A stretch of 9,239 nucleotides of DNA, from the NCBI GenBank assembly GCA_021772355.1, contig JAJFMB010000238.1, forward strand, positions 1 to 9,239. Direction: 5' to 3'. This stretch comes from Chlamydiota bacterium. Lineage in GTDB: Bacteria > Chlamydiota > Chlamydiia > Chlamydiales > JAJFMB01. The stretch's first letter is position 1. Each line of letters starts with the position of its first letter. Below are positions 1 to 7,940 of this stretch, one piece after another. Made by a program: the position numbers and the translations under genes. The notes under the pieces were generated by a model. It made no database searches. It was given only the letters and a program-made list of their open reading frames with translations, and had not been told where the DNA came from.

Positions 1-282
1 TGCCATCTAGCTGTTTAAGGGGTACGTCTACCGCTGGATGCACAGCGGACAGAGACTGTAAATGACGCGACTTGTTCTGACCAATGTCGGTGTGATTAGG
101 AACTTGCAATTGAGAAAAGATAATTACTGCATATTCATCTAGCCCATCAAGATATTATATATTTTTTTACTTAAAACGTTGCACGATATGGGCGAATCTT
201 CTTAACTACAATCCTGTAGGTACACCTTAATTTTTGTTTCGAATGCTGCAAAAAACCACCAATAATATTTTGGAAATGATGG
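1..282. other. Left flank without a convincing gene; composition break
   Basis: No gene can be supported here. The first roughly 110 bases are visibly more GC-rich (about half G+C in the first 60), while 121-180 is only about one quarter G+C. The change could mark the edge of the inserted cargo module. On the minus strand a stop-free frame runs from about 154 to position 1 (51 codons) and leaves the window. It has no ATG start, only a TTG at 107-109, and its translation matches no family I recognise. It could be the 5' remnant of a leftward gene or chance. Confidence 0.4.
121..282 (+). promoter_or_regulatory. Probable promoter region of the five-gene operon
   Basis: This AT-rich leader precedes the first gene of the rightward operon and is the only sizeable gap upstream of it, so the operon promoter should lie here. 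Visible pieces are TTGCAC at 179-184 and TACAAT at 207-212, but their 22-nt spacing is too long for a standard sigma-70 promoter. Other AT-rich hexamers (TATTAT at 153-158) lack a good -35. No clear operator repeat was found. GGAAAT at 272-277 is a weak ribosome-binding candidate for the ATG at 283. Confidence 0.3.
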
Positions 283-1437
283 ATGATCAATTCACTTGCC
301 TTAAATCTTATTGCAGACGTTATGGATTGGGAAAATGATACCGCAACACGTGAATATGCGTGGTTACAACTGATGTCCGCAGTAAAATATGATGGTTACT
401 CAGATTTTCGTGCTGGCGTTCGTTTTCTTGAGAGTTTGGTTACTTGGCTCAAACAATTCGAACCGGATGACAGAGAAGTTGCATATGCACTGGTTAAACG
501 GAGGTTGGTATATATTTCTTCTTCCGAGATGCAGCGAGTTATAGAGAATTTTGTCCCTGAAATTGTGACGCCGTATCTGAGAAAAGTGGTAGCAGCGGAA
601 CTTAACATCGCGCCATACATGGTTTGGGGAAGTCAAAAAGGAGCAAAGACGTTCAGCAGTCGTTTACGAAAATGTCTTTTTATTGGCTTGAGTGATGGTA
701 GCCGCATTGATGTGCTGCGCCGTGCAAATGCTGGTTCACTGTCACAAGAGCAGATACTTCCAATGATGAATATTGATCCTGAAAAATGGAAAGGCTTGTC
801 AAAAGACATTCGGAAGGAGGAGGGAAAGGATGCTCGTTTCGAGGATGTTTTTTTGATTGACGATTTCACTGCCTCTGGAACTACATTCATTCGTATGGTT
901 GATAACGAATGGAAAGGAAAATTAGCGAAGTTTGAGAAAATGGTGAAAGACGCAAAAGACTCCGTTGGAGAATCTCTTCCGATCGCAGATGATTATAATC
1001 TTCACATTCATCATTATGTTTCGACATTTCAAGCCCGAAAAACACTGCTGGAGCGAGTAAATGACGCGGAACAGAATTGGAGCGATAAGACATTTAAGTC
1101 TGCCGTAATCACAGAGGGTACATTACTTCCAAATACATTAAAAATAGGTTCCATAAACCCAAATACATCCGAGATGGTTGCTGGAGATCTTGATGACGGC
1201 CCCATTTTAGAACTGTGCAAAAAATACTATGATCATGGTCTCTTTCAGCGATTAGAAATACATTGCAGGGAAGTTGGTCAAGATACTATGCAATATGGTT
1301 ATGCAAACTGTGCTCTTCCTCTAGTTCTCGAACACAATACTCCAAACAATGCGCTCTCATTACTTTGGGCCGAAACAGATAATGCAAATGGGCATAACAT
1401 GAGGCCATTATTCCATAGACGCGATAGGCACGGTTGA
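283..1437 (+). CDS. Phosphoribosyltransferase-like protein of a predicted conflict system
   Basis: The 384-residue soluble protein carries a type I phosphoribosyltransferase signature at residues 189-202 (VFLIDDFTASGTTF): a hydrophobic strand, two acidic residues (D193, D194) and a TASGTT loop, the element that binds the ribose-5-phosphate of PRPP. It lacks the compact organisation of a purine or pyrimidine salvage enzyme, with a roughly 185-residue helical N-terminal part. The C-terminus has TPNN (353-356) followed by W362 and a basic tail; I associate this pattern with PRTase-like proteins encoded beside ORC/CDC6-like ATPases, from memory only. No signal peptide or membrane segment is seen. 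ATG 283 is the first start in frame, because a stop lies just upstream at 277-279. The next gene begins 4 nt after the stop, so the two are probably translated together. Whether it is a PRPP-using enzyme, a nuclease-like effector or a sensor cannot be told; the fold call is good, the role inferred. Confidence 0.8.
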   Translation: MINSLALNLIADVMDWENDTATREYAWLQLMSAVKYDGYSDFRAGVRFLESLVTWLKQFEPDDREVAYALVKRRLVYISSSEMQRVIENFVPEIVTPYLRKVVAAELNIAPYMVWGSQKGAKTFSSRLRKCLFIGLSDGSRIDVLRRANAGSLSQEQILPMMNIDPEKWKGLSKDIRKEEGKDARFEDVFLIDDFTASGTTFIRMVDNEWKGKLAKFEKMVKDAKDSVGESLPIADDYNLHIHHYVSTFQARKTLLERVNDAEQNWSDKTFKSAVITEGTLLPNTLKIGSINPNTSEMVAGDLDDGPILELCKKYYDHGLFQRLEIHCREVGQDTMQYGYANCALPLVLEHNTPNNALSLLWAETDNANGHNMRPLFHRRDRHG

Positions 1438-1441
1438 TTTA

Positions 1442-3343
1442 ATGGCAAATCCATTTCTACGTAGAGCGACGGAATATGTTCGAGACGACACCTCATTTCT
1501 TGCGATCGTTAGTCCCGCTCCGCTTACAACTTTTCTCGCAAAAAATGAGCATAAAGACGAAATATTTGAATTCCCCGTTCGTATAATTGGTACACCAGGA
1601 AGCGGGAAGACAATGCTTGCAACGTTGGCAGAATTCAAAATGGTCGAGGCTATTCTAAGAGATCCAACTAACGCTACAAACCGAGATTTAGCGGCCGCGT
1701 TGGCAGATGCGGGGTTTCTTGACAATGGAAAACCAAAGGTTGCTGCAGTAAGAGTGCCTATGGAGTCTGAATATCGTGATTTTTGGGAATTACCGTATGA
1801 TGCATCGGTGAAAGCTAAATTGGTTTTTTGGCTGGTTCAGGCGCGCGCCATACTTGGCCTAATTCGTAATCTTACAGCGAATAAAACGCGGACAATTGAT
1901 GAGATACGGTTTATCCCGCGCGCCGCATATGAGGCACACCTAGAGCAAATTGGTGGATTAACTGGATCTGGCATTCAAAGTCGAGCACTAGATGTTCAAA
2001 AAGCAATTTATTCTGTAGGTGCAGGATTGCGACCACCTAAGCTTGTGGCTCTGCCTAAAGACGCGACGGCTCCATACGCACCTTTTGATGCGATAAAACG
2101 TATTGAGATCGATTGGTATGGTGAAACCCTCTCATTGAATCCTCTCGTGATGCTTGATGATGTACATGCGCTCCATCATGAACAACTCAAAATGATGTTC
2201 AAAACGCTCTCTCATCGAGAGATGAAATTTGGCAGATGGATGATGATGCGTTTGGACGCTCTCAGCCCAGACGCAGTTTTGCAAAAACCTGGCACACATG
2301 ACACTCATGATAGATCGAAAACTCGTGATTTTATAGATATAAAAATGCAAGGTCATTCTAAGAAAGTGACAGAACGGCGCCAATTTAGGACAATGGCTGT
2401 GGATATGGCTGATCGATACCTGCCAAGTGTATTGGCGTTAAAAAACCGAAATGCTACCAGCTTTGCCAGACTTTTATCGGGAGAGGCACCACAGCTATCT
2501 TCGGCAAAACTAAAAGAGCTAGAAGTATTGGCAACGCGAGATCAGGAAAAGCTTAATATTAGCTATTCCCGAAAATCTGAGATTGATAAATTAATTAGAA
2601 ACTATCTCAAAAATGCCAAATCATATGATCGCGCTGAGGAAGTTACTCTCCAAATGTCTCGGATTTTGATGAACCGCTATTCGATTAGAAGGTCTAAATT
2701 AACTCCTGACTTGTTCGAAGAAACAGATCCTGATGTAAAAGTACCACTCAAAGCAGATTCTGATGTTGCCGAGGGAGCGCGCGTCCAACTCAATCATCAA
2801 TTTGAACGTCCACTGCATTTTGGCATTAATGATCTCTGCGACATGAGTAATGAAAATGCGGAAATCTTTCTACAATATGCAGGAGCTTTGGTCGCAAGTA
2901 TTGAGACTAGAGCAATCAGAAATCAAGACCTAACGATCAATGCAAAAACGCAGGAAAAAATACTCTTTGAGAAAGCGCAGTCAATTATGAATGGGTGGGC
3001 GTTTCCACATGCTGCTAGCGTGCGCTCTATGGTCGATAAAATTGGAATTGAATGCATTCAAAAATCCCTCCTCCCCAATGCCCCTCTAGGCTACGGTGCA
3101 AACGCAATTGCTATACCAGAATCTGAGATGCCTGATCTTGCCGGAGAAGACAACGCCAGCATCGTTTTAAAGCAAGCAATCGCAAATGGCGCTGTTAATA
3201 TTGAACGAAATTATGGTCAAGGTGGCAAACTGTGGTGCTTGATCGAGCTCACGGGCACCGTGAACGTAGTCCATCGTTTAACCTTTAAACGTGGTGGTTT
3301 TTTGGAAAAAAATTTGGACTACCTTCGTGAGATAACGGTCTAA
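1442..3343 (+). CDS. ORC/CDC6-like AAA+ ATPase
   Basis: This 633-residue protein is a P-loop ATPase. Walker A is GTPGSGKT at residues 50-57, Walker B is LVMLDD at 235-240 followed by VHAL, and a strand with R270 (RWMMMRLDAL, 265-274) sits where sensor 1 is expected. The N-terminal run NPF..RA.EY....FL..VSP before the P-loop matches the layout I know from bacterial ORC-CDC6-family ATPases. The roughly 360 residues after the ATPase core are mostly helical, and the last 60 could form a winged helix; that is inference. Origin-recognition relatives bind DNA, so a plausible job is nucleic-acid or invader sensing and ATP-dependent gating of the PRTase-like partner upstream. It starts 4 nt after the previous gene with no strong ribosome-binding site, which suggests coupling, and ends 1 nt before the next ATG. 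No frameshift or lost motif is seen. A STAND-type or other AAA+ ATPase is the main alternative. Confidence 0.8.
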   Translation: MANPFLRRATEYVRDDTSFLAIVSPAPLTTFLAKNEHKDEIFEFPVRIIGTPGSGKTMLATLAEFKMVEAILRDPTNATNRDLAAALADAGFLDNGKPKVAAVRVPMESEYRDFWELPYDASVKAKLVFWLVQARAILGLIRNLTANKTRTIDEIRFIPRAAYEAHLEQIGGLTGSGIQSRALDVQKAIYSVGAGLRPPKLVALPKDATAPYAPFDAIKRIEIDWYGETLSLNPLVMLDDVHALHHEQLKMMFKTLSHREMKFGRWMMMRLDALSPDAVLQKPGTHDTHDRSKTRDFIDIKMQGHSKKVTERRQFRTMAVDMADRYLPSVLALKNRNATSFARLLSGEAPQLSSAKLKELEVLATRDQEKLNISYSRKSEIDKLIRNYLKNAKSYDRAEEVTLQMSRILMNRYSIRRSKLTPDLFEETDPDVKVPLKADSDVAEGARVQLNHQFERPLHFGINDLCDMSNENAEIFLQYAGALVASIETRAIRNQDLTINAKTQEKILFEKAQSIMNGWAFPHAASVRSMVDKIGIECIQKSLLPNAPLGYGANAIAIPESEMPDLAGEDNASIVLKQAIANGAVNIERNYGQGGKLWCLIELTGTVNVVHRLTFKRGGFLEKNLDYLREITV

Positions 3344-3344
3344 T

Positions 3345-4466
3345 ATGCGTAATCATTGGGCTAATTCCATTACCAATTTTGACGAAGAAGTAGAGGCCTT
3401 TGTTAAAGATTATTTCGTTGACCAAAAGAAAAAATGTTTACTGGTTGCCGCTGCAGGGTTTGATCCGAGATCAATACGAATTGCAAGTATGTTGGCAGAT
3501 GTCATGAATGATAGACTTACTGCACTGTTTATCCGGGAAGAACGCGCTTCGCCAGACACTAATTTAGTTGAGAAAGCCGAAAAAAATGCGGCAAAACTTT
3601 CAAAAATAATACCAAAATCTAGTTTCCTTGACGTTAATATTTTTGCCGAAGATGGTGCGCCTATTGGTGGATCACAGATAGTCTCGTTGCTTGGTGATGA
3701 TCCATTCGATGAAGATATAACTGACGTTATTCTTGATCTGAGTGCCCTTTCAATCGGTGTTGGCTTCCCTGCCGCAAAATTACTTTTGATTGAGTGTGAA
3801 AAGAAGGTTGATTGTTCTTTTCATCTTATGATTGTTTCAAACCCAGAATTAGATGACAATATATCGGTTGTGCCTTATGACCATCCAACACCGGTGAAAG
3901 GGTTTTCTGGCCAGTCAATAGGCTACAGTACGATCGATCCTGCGTGCATGTGGATTCCTCAGCTTGCACGTGGAAGAAAGCGCTCGCTTACAAAAATTCG
4001 CCTTTCGATTGGTGAATGTTATAAAATTTGTCCGATATTGCCATTTCCTGCCAGAAACCCCCGTCGTTCTGACGATTTGTTGTCTGAATACGAGAGCGAG
4101 TTAGTAAATGACTGGGAGGTCGATCCAAGAGATATAGTGTACGTATCGGAAAAAAACCCACTTGATAGTTATCGTGTACTTTCAACTCTCAAAAAACGAT
4201 TTGATCAAACTGTCAAAGGGACCTACGAACCGCATATGATATTGTCACCTACTGGTAGTAAAGTAATGGCTGCCGGCGCACTTATGGCGGCAATCGAACA
4301 TGATGTTACAGTTCAATACATTGAAACAGAGGAGTATCATTTCGATCTGGAAGTAGATTTTGGGCACCAACAATCAGACATGATTGTTCATGTATTTCTA
4401 TCAGGCCCCGCATACGTCGACTATACCACTCCACTCGAAATTTCAGCCGAGTCAAAAAAGACATGA
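3345..4466 (+). CDS. Uncharacterised Rossmann-like protein, possibly ligand-sensing
   Basis: I do not recognise a named family in this 373-residue protein. It shows an alternating strand-helix pattern. A first strand and loop at residues 31-42 (CLLVAAAGFDPR) is followed by helix; a second acidic strand ends in DLSALS (131-136). Near the C-terminus a strand leads into SPTGSKVMAAGALMAA (301-316), then another strand. The TGSK-x-M element recalls the TG-x-K-x-M loop of CARF and related Rossmann domains that bind nucleotides in CRISPR ancillary proteins, but this is by-eye similarity only. No membrane segment, signal peptide or nuclease motif is evident. It lies 1 nt after the ATPase gene and overlaps the next gene by ATGA, so it is a full operon member. 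A nucleotide or phospho-sugar sensor or an unknown enzyme subunit are both possible. Confidence 0.7.
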   Translation: MRNHWANSITNFDEEVEAFVKDYFVDQKKKCLLVAAAGFDPRSIRIASMLADVMNDRLTALFIREERASPDTNLVEKAEKNAAKLSKIIPKSSFLDVNIFAEDGAPIGGSQIVSLLGDDPFDEDITDVILDLSALSIGVGFPAAKLLLIECEKKVDCSFHLMIVSNPELDDNISVVPYDHPTPVKGFSGQSIGYSTIDPACMWIPQLARGRKRSLTKIRLSIGECYKICPILPFPARNPRRSDDLLSEYESELVNDWEVDPRDIVYVSEKNPLDSYRVLSTLKKRFDQTVKGTYEPHMILSPTGSKVMAAGALMAAIEHDVTVQYIETEEYHFDLEVDFGHQQSDMIVHVFLSGPAYVDYTTPLEISAESKKT

Positions 4467-6412
4467 CACAAATATTTAGTACTAAACTTGACAATCTTAT
4501 TGGGACAATTGAGCTACTGGAAATATTTGATACCGATGGTATTAGTTCCGCATTGTCAATGGGAAGGGGTCGATACGCGATTGCTATTGGATCAGGCGGA
4601 TCAGCCGTATCGGCGGAATATTTTGCGTGTGTACGCGAAACACTTGGATTGGGTCCGACATTGGTGCAAACGCCGATGGAACTTGTCTTCAGTTCATTAG
4701 ATCTAATGAAGACAGACGTTTGGTTATTTAGTGCCGGTTCTAGCAATAGTGATATTATGGCAGCCTTGTGTGCTGCTGCAGACCGTGGCGCAAAATCAAT
4801 CCATTTAGTAACACGCAGTTCAGAAGGAGCGGTAGTCAAGGCAGCATTAGTGGTTAATGGCAAAATCCACATTGTTCCAGTACTGGAACACAAAGACGGA
4901 TATCTTGCGACTCATTCTTTGGTTTCTACTGTGGGCGCATTACTTTTAGCGGGAGACAATTTGGCTGATCATCCCATTGGTTCAGCAGTCTTAGTTAGTA
5001 GATTGTTAGACCACATGAGCAATGTCGTGAGTTCGAAGGCACGAATAAAAAACCGCGCTACATTTGCCTCGCTCAAGAGAACCGATACCTTGATGATCGT
5101 CGCGGACCCACAATTGCGATCCGTATCGAACCTCTTGGAAACTTCGTTGTGGGAAGCATCGATCTGTACAGTTCAGGCGACTGATTTTCGAAATTTCGCA
5201 CATGGCAGACATAGTTGGTTGCATCTTCGTGGCAAGGATACCGTCTTATTAGCGTTGACCGGTGTTGAGAGTCAGGCAATCTGGCATGCAATGGATGGAC
5301 GTATTCCTGATGAAGTACGGAAGATTGCAGTTGATTTTGCGGGTTGTGGTCGATTGGATAATGCTCTTGGCGTAATAGAATGCCTGGCAATTATCGAAGC
5401 AATGGGAGCTTCTGTTGGCATTGACCCGGGAAAGCCAGGGATCGCTGAATTCGGTCGTGAGATTTATCAAGATGACACTCTCAGGCAGGGTGCCGAGCGG
5501 TTGCGTCCAGCTATAAGCCACAAAAGGGCTGCTATGCGTCGCGACGATACCCAAGATGGCTTGTCGGAACTCACAGAGGTTGAAAATACCCGCCGTGCAA
5601 GGCTAGCCAAGGCTGAATTTGCCGGTATCGTGTTAGATTACGACGGCACTATCGTTGATACAAACGAGCGCTACGAGTTGCCTCGGTCCGAAATTGTTCA
5701 AGAGCTAAAACGTCTTTTGCGTGATGGTATTGCCATAGGGATTGCAACTGGAAGAGGTGGATCAGTTGGAACTGATTTAAGAAAGTGTATTCCCCATTGT
5801 TTTCAGCATGATGTATTGGTCGGCTACTATAATGGAGGTTATTTACAACCCCTTGACGTAGACATTGAATGTTATCCACCCGAAAAACCCCCATCACTTT
5901 CTGCCACCGCAGATTGGTTGCGGTCGCATACGGATATTCTCGTTTGTAAGAAATTCCGTGAAGGAAGAATGCAAATCACTTTGCAGATAACTGACTTGAA
6001 ACATCCGGAGCAATTTTTGAATGCGATGTCAGAATGCGAAGAAATCAATCAGAACAACGTAAAGGTCATTCGCTCTGGACATAGTTTCGATATTGTTCCG
6101 ATTACAAGCAGAAAGCAGAATGTAACAAACGAAATTCACAAGAAATTCAAGGGATCTGGTGAAGTTCTTTGCATTGGTGATAGCGGATCCAATAAAGGAA
6201 ATGATTTCAATTTATTAGACCATCCATTTGGGATAAGTGTTGATCAAGTTTGCGGCAATGCTGATGGTTGCTGGTCTCTATTTGGAAAAATGACCACTGG
6301 TCCAGACGCACTTTTGAGGATACTATGTGCGTTAAAGCCGTCGTTATCGGGAAAGTTTTGGTTAGATATCGCTGCTCTATCGCAGATAAACAAGAGTGAG
6401 ATAGAAAATTGA
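4463..6412 (+). CDS. Double-SIS sugar-phosphate domain fused to Cof-type HAD phosphatase
   Basis: This 649-residue protein is a two-part fusion. Residues about 30-340 form two SIS lobes: the phospho-sugar loops IGSGGS (42-47) and SAGSSN (90-95) in the first, and in the second a strand to ADP (214-216), a LETSLWE helix (225-231) and FAHGRH (245-250). After a charged linker, residues about 385-649 form a HAD phosphatase with all four motifs: DYDGT (392-396; nucleophile D392, acid/base D394), IATGRG (427-432), K551 and GDSGSNKGND (572-581; D573, D581). The insert between motifs II and III is about 115 residues and contains YNGG, which fits a C2 cap as in Cof-type enzymes acting on phospho-sugars. 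The expected activities are aldose/ketose or amino-sugar phosphate isomerisation or binding plus phosphate removal; the substrate is unknown. It starts in an ATGA overlap with the gene before it, and its TGA overlaps the TTG of the kinase gene after it. Confidence 0.88.
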   Translation: MTQIFSTKLDNLIGTIELLEIFDTDGISSALSMGRGRYAIAIGSGGSAVSAEYFACVRETLGLGPTLVQTPMELVFSSLDLMKTDVWLFSAGSSNSDIMAALCAAADRGAKSIHLVTRSSEGAVVKAALVVNGKIHIVPVLEHKDGYLATHSLVSTVGALLLAGDNLADHPIGSAVLVSRLLDHMSNVVSSKARIKNRATFASLKRTDTLMIVADPQLRSVSNLLETSLWEASICTVQATDFRNFAHGRHSWLHLRGKDTVLLALTGVESQAIWHAMDGRIPDEVRKIAVDFAGCGRLDNALGVIECLAIIEAMGASVGIDPGKPGIAEFGREIYQDDTLRQGAERLRPAISHKRAAMRRDDTQDGLSELTEVENTRRARLAKAEFAGIVLDYDGTIVDTNERYELPRSEIVQELKRLLRDGIAIGIATGRGGSVGTDLRKCIPHCFQHDVLVGYYNGGYLQPLDVDIECYPPEKPPSLSATADWLRSHTDILVCKKFREGRMQITLQITDLKHPEQFLNAMSECEEINQNNVKVIRSGHSFDIVPITSRKQNVTNEIHKKFKGSGEVLCIGDSGSNKGNDFNLLDHPFGISVDQVCGNADGCWSLFGKMTTGPDALLRILCALKPSLSGKFWLDIAALSQINKSEIEN

Positions 6413-7353
6413 AACAGCAATCTAAAAAACGAGAACTCAGTCGCTCCATCGAGGTCGCTGGTACTGGGTTTACTGTGTTAGATCGCGTTTTTGCTGACGG
6501 TGATCTAGCCGGCGAAACGCTTGGAGGAACTTGCGGCAACGTTCTTATTTCCCTGGCATTACTACAACGCAATGTAACACCTCTACTGGCACTGGGAGAT
6601 GATGACGAGGGTGAACGTCTTGTCGTAGAGTTTTTGGAAGCTGGCGCATCAATCGAACATATTCACCTTCGCAAAGATCATAAGTCACCAGTCCTCATTC
6701 AAATACTTGATACGCGACAAAGTCGACATGAATTTAGCTTTATCTGCCCGGAATTGAACGTCTCTCTGCCTCGATATCACTCAATTAATGAAAGTGAACT
6801 TACACCTGCAATCTCAATGCTTGCTACGTGCGAAATATTTTATGCGGATCGTTTGTCTGTTAGTATTCTGGAGGCAATGAGAACAGCTTGGTCAGCTGGT
6901 GCTATTATCTTTTTTGAGCCATCAGAAATTGAAGATGACAATTTATATCTGGAAGCCCTCAGTATGGTGTCTATCCTAAAATACTCAGCAGATCGTCTAG
7001 GAGATGTTGAAGGCCACGAGCACTATAAGAATGTTAAGATAGTAACTCATGGGTCTGCTGGTTTAGAGATTTCAGATAGTTTTTCGCGTGTATGGTGTGA
7101 GGCGGTGCGGGCATCTTCAGTAATTGATACATGCGGTTCCGGCGATATGGTGAGTGTTGGATTGATAGATTGGTTGCTTGCAGAAGACCTAGACATGTCA
7201 TCTTTGGAACTTGATAGCTTGATCGACGGTGTTGTCGCTGGGCAGCATCTTGCCGCTGAGAACTGTGCTTATACCGGTGCACGAGGCATTTTTGCTAAAC
7301 GTGGTTCTCATTTCGCAAAAGAAATTCTTCATGGAAGTTGGAGTTGCAGCTGA
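6409..7353 (+). CDS. PfkB/ribokinase-family sugar or nucleoside kinase
   Basis: At 314 residues this has the usual size of ribokinase-like kinases. The N-terminal PfkB signature is recognisable (LGGTCGNVL, 38-46; then ALL and an ALGDDDEG segment), and the C-terminal signature is DTCGSGD (240-246), matching DTxGAGD with Ser for Ala; D246 is the expected catalytic base and the glycines form the anion hole. The family phosphorylates sugars, sugar phosphates and nucleosides such as ribose, fructose-1-phosphate, adenosine and pseudouridine; I cannot choose among them. The start is TTG at 6409, overlapping the upstream stop in TTGA. No nearby ATG in frame would preserve the first strand (VAGTGFTVLD), which supports the TTG, and the overlap implies translational coupling. 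Beside a SIS-HAD fusion it could phosphorylate a compound the neighbour isomerises or dephosphorylates. It is the last gene of the operon, with no clear terminator after it. Confidence 0.88.
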   Translation: MKQQSKKRELSRSIEVAGTGFTVLDRVFADGDLAGETLGGTCGNVLISLALLQRNVTPLLALGDDDEGERLVVEFLEAGASIEHIHLRKDHKSPVLIQILDTRQSRHEFSFICPELNVSLPRYHSINESELTPAISMLATCEIFYADRLSVSILEAMRTAWSAGAIIFFEPSEIEDDNLYLEALSMVSILKYSADRLGDVEGHEHYKNVKIVTHGSAGLEISDSFSRVWCEAVRASSVIDTCGSGDMVSVGLIDWLLAEDLDMSSLELDSLIDGVVAGQHLAAENCAYTGARGIFAKRGSHFAKEILHGSWSCS

Positions 7354-7366
7354 TATCAATTTACAT

Positions 7367-7861
7367 TTATGCAGCCTTTACCGACACAGCTTCCTCATCA
7401 CACTTGTCATTGGATTGGAGTTCTGATCTTAAATCCATAAGCATTACTCCCAACGTATTCTGACCGACCCCCTTTACTTCTCCCCATAATCGATTGACTG
7501 CATTATCTACGGTAGCAGTTTCGACAAGACGAGCGTCACCCGTAGACAACAGCAATTCCTTCAAATCTTCATGCTGTGTAAATTTCGCGTGCAGAATAGC
7601 CCTCATTCGTTCGAACTTTAATTTTGACCACCCTGGCGCAACATCCCAGTAATAGAGGCCGTGTGCCGCCATTGCTAACAAGGAAGGTGACGGGGCTTCC
7701 ATTAACCATTTTTTTACAGATTCTTTTCTGGCCTTGCCAGCCTGATAGGCATGTTCACTGGTTTGGTATATTTCACCTTCAAAAACAATCTCGCGCCGAT
7801 ACAGATTGCTGAATGCCCCGAATGGCTTTTTATTTGCTCGGTAAAATTGGACATCGTCCAT
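7367..7861 (-). CDS. NADAR-domain (YbiA-like) predicted N-glycosidase
   Basis: The 164-residue protein covers a whole NADAR domain, the usual length for stand-alone members. Family landmarks are in order: FGAFSNL (14-20), TSEHAYQAGKA (34-44), W78 with a long helix through ERMRAILHAKF (84-94), LLLSTGDARLVE (103-114), WG (126-127) and GVGQNTLGVMLMDLR (131-145). Known members hydrolyse N-glycosidic bonds in riboflavin-pathway intermediates, or remove ADP-ribose from guanine in nucleic acid; which applies here is open. The acidic residue that I remember three positions before the conserved Trp appears to be Asn123. The ATG at 7861 is preceded by a strong ribosome-binding site. The gene converges on the kinase gene with 13 nt between stops, so it has its own promoter and is not part of the operon. 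Its place next to a phosphoribosyl/sugar operon on a mobile element suggests a defence or counter-defence role, by inference. Confidence 0.88.
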   Translation of the reverse strand: MDDVQFYRANKKPFGAFSNLYRREIVFEGEIYQTSEHAYQAGKARKESVKKWLMEAPSPSLLAMAAHGLYYWDVAPGWSKLKFERMRAILHAKFTQHEDLKELLLSTGDARLVETATVDNAVNRLWGEVKGVGQNTLGVMLMDLRSELQSNDKCDEEAVSVKAA

Positions 7862-7867
7862 GAAAAA

Positions 7868-7875
7868 TCCCCTTC
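7868..7875 (-). promoter_or_regulatory. Ribosome-binding site of the NADAR gene
   Basis: Read on the minus strand this is GAAGGGGA, 6 nt before the ATG at 7861-7859. It is the best Shine-Dalgarno match in the window and fixes the start codon. By contrast the five operon genes have weak sites, which fits independent, efficient translation of this gene. Confidence 0.7.
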
Positions 7876-7940
7876 AGGCAGGTTGTAACTGACTTCCGAT
7901 TCTGAGTGAAATCCACAAACAATAAGTTAAGATTCTGCAG

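Noticed and set aside
1..154. Minus-strand open frame of 51 codons running off the left edge
   Set aside because: No ATG, only an internal TTG, no ribosome-binding site and no recognisable family. An open stretch of this length is not rare by chance, so it is mentioned only in the flank entry.
4306..4893. 195-codon minus-strand frame
   Set aside because: It lies antisense over the end of the Rossmann-like gene and the first SIS lobe, both of which have family motifs; composition and sequence look like a shadow.
7349..7370. Possible terminator between the two convergent genes (8-nt palindrome TGATATCA at 7351-7358)
   Set aside because: The palindrome has no loop and no T-run, so it does not look like an intrinsic terminator.
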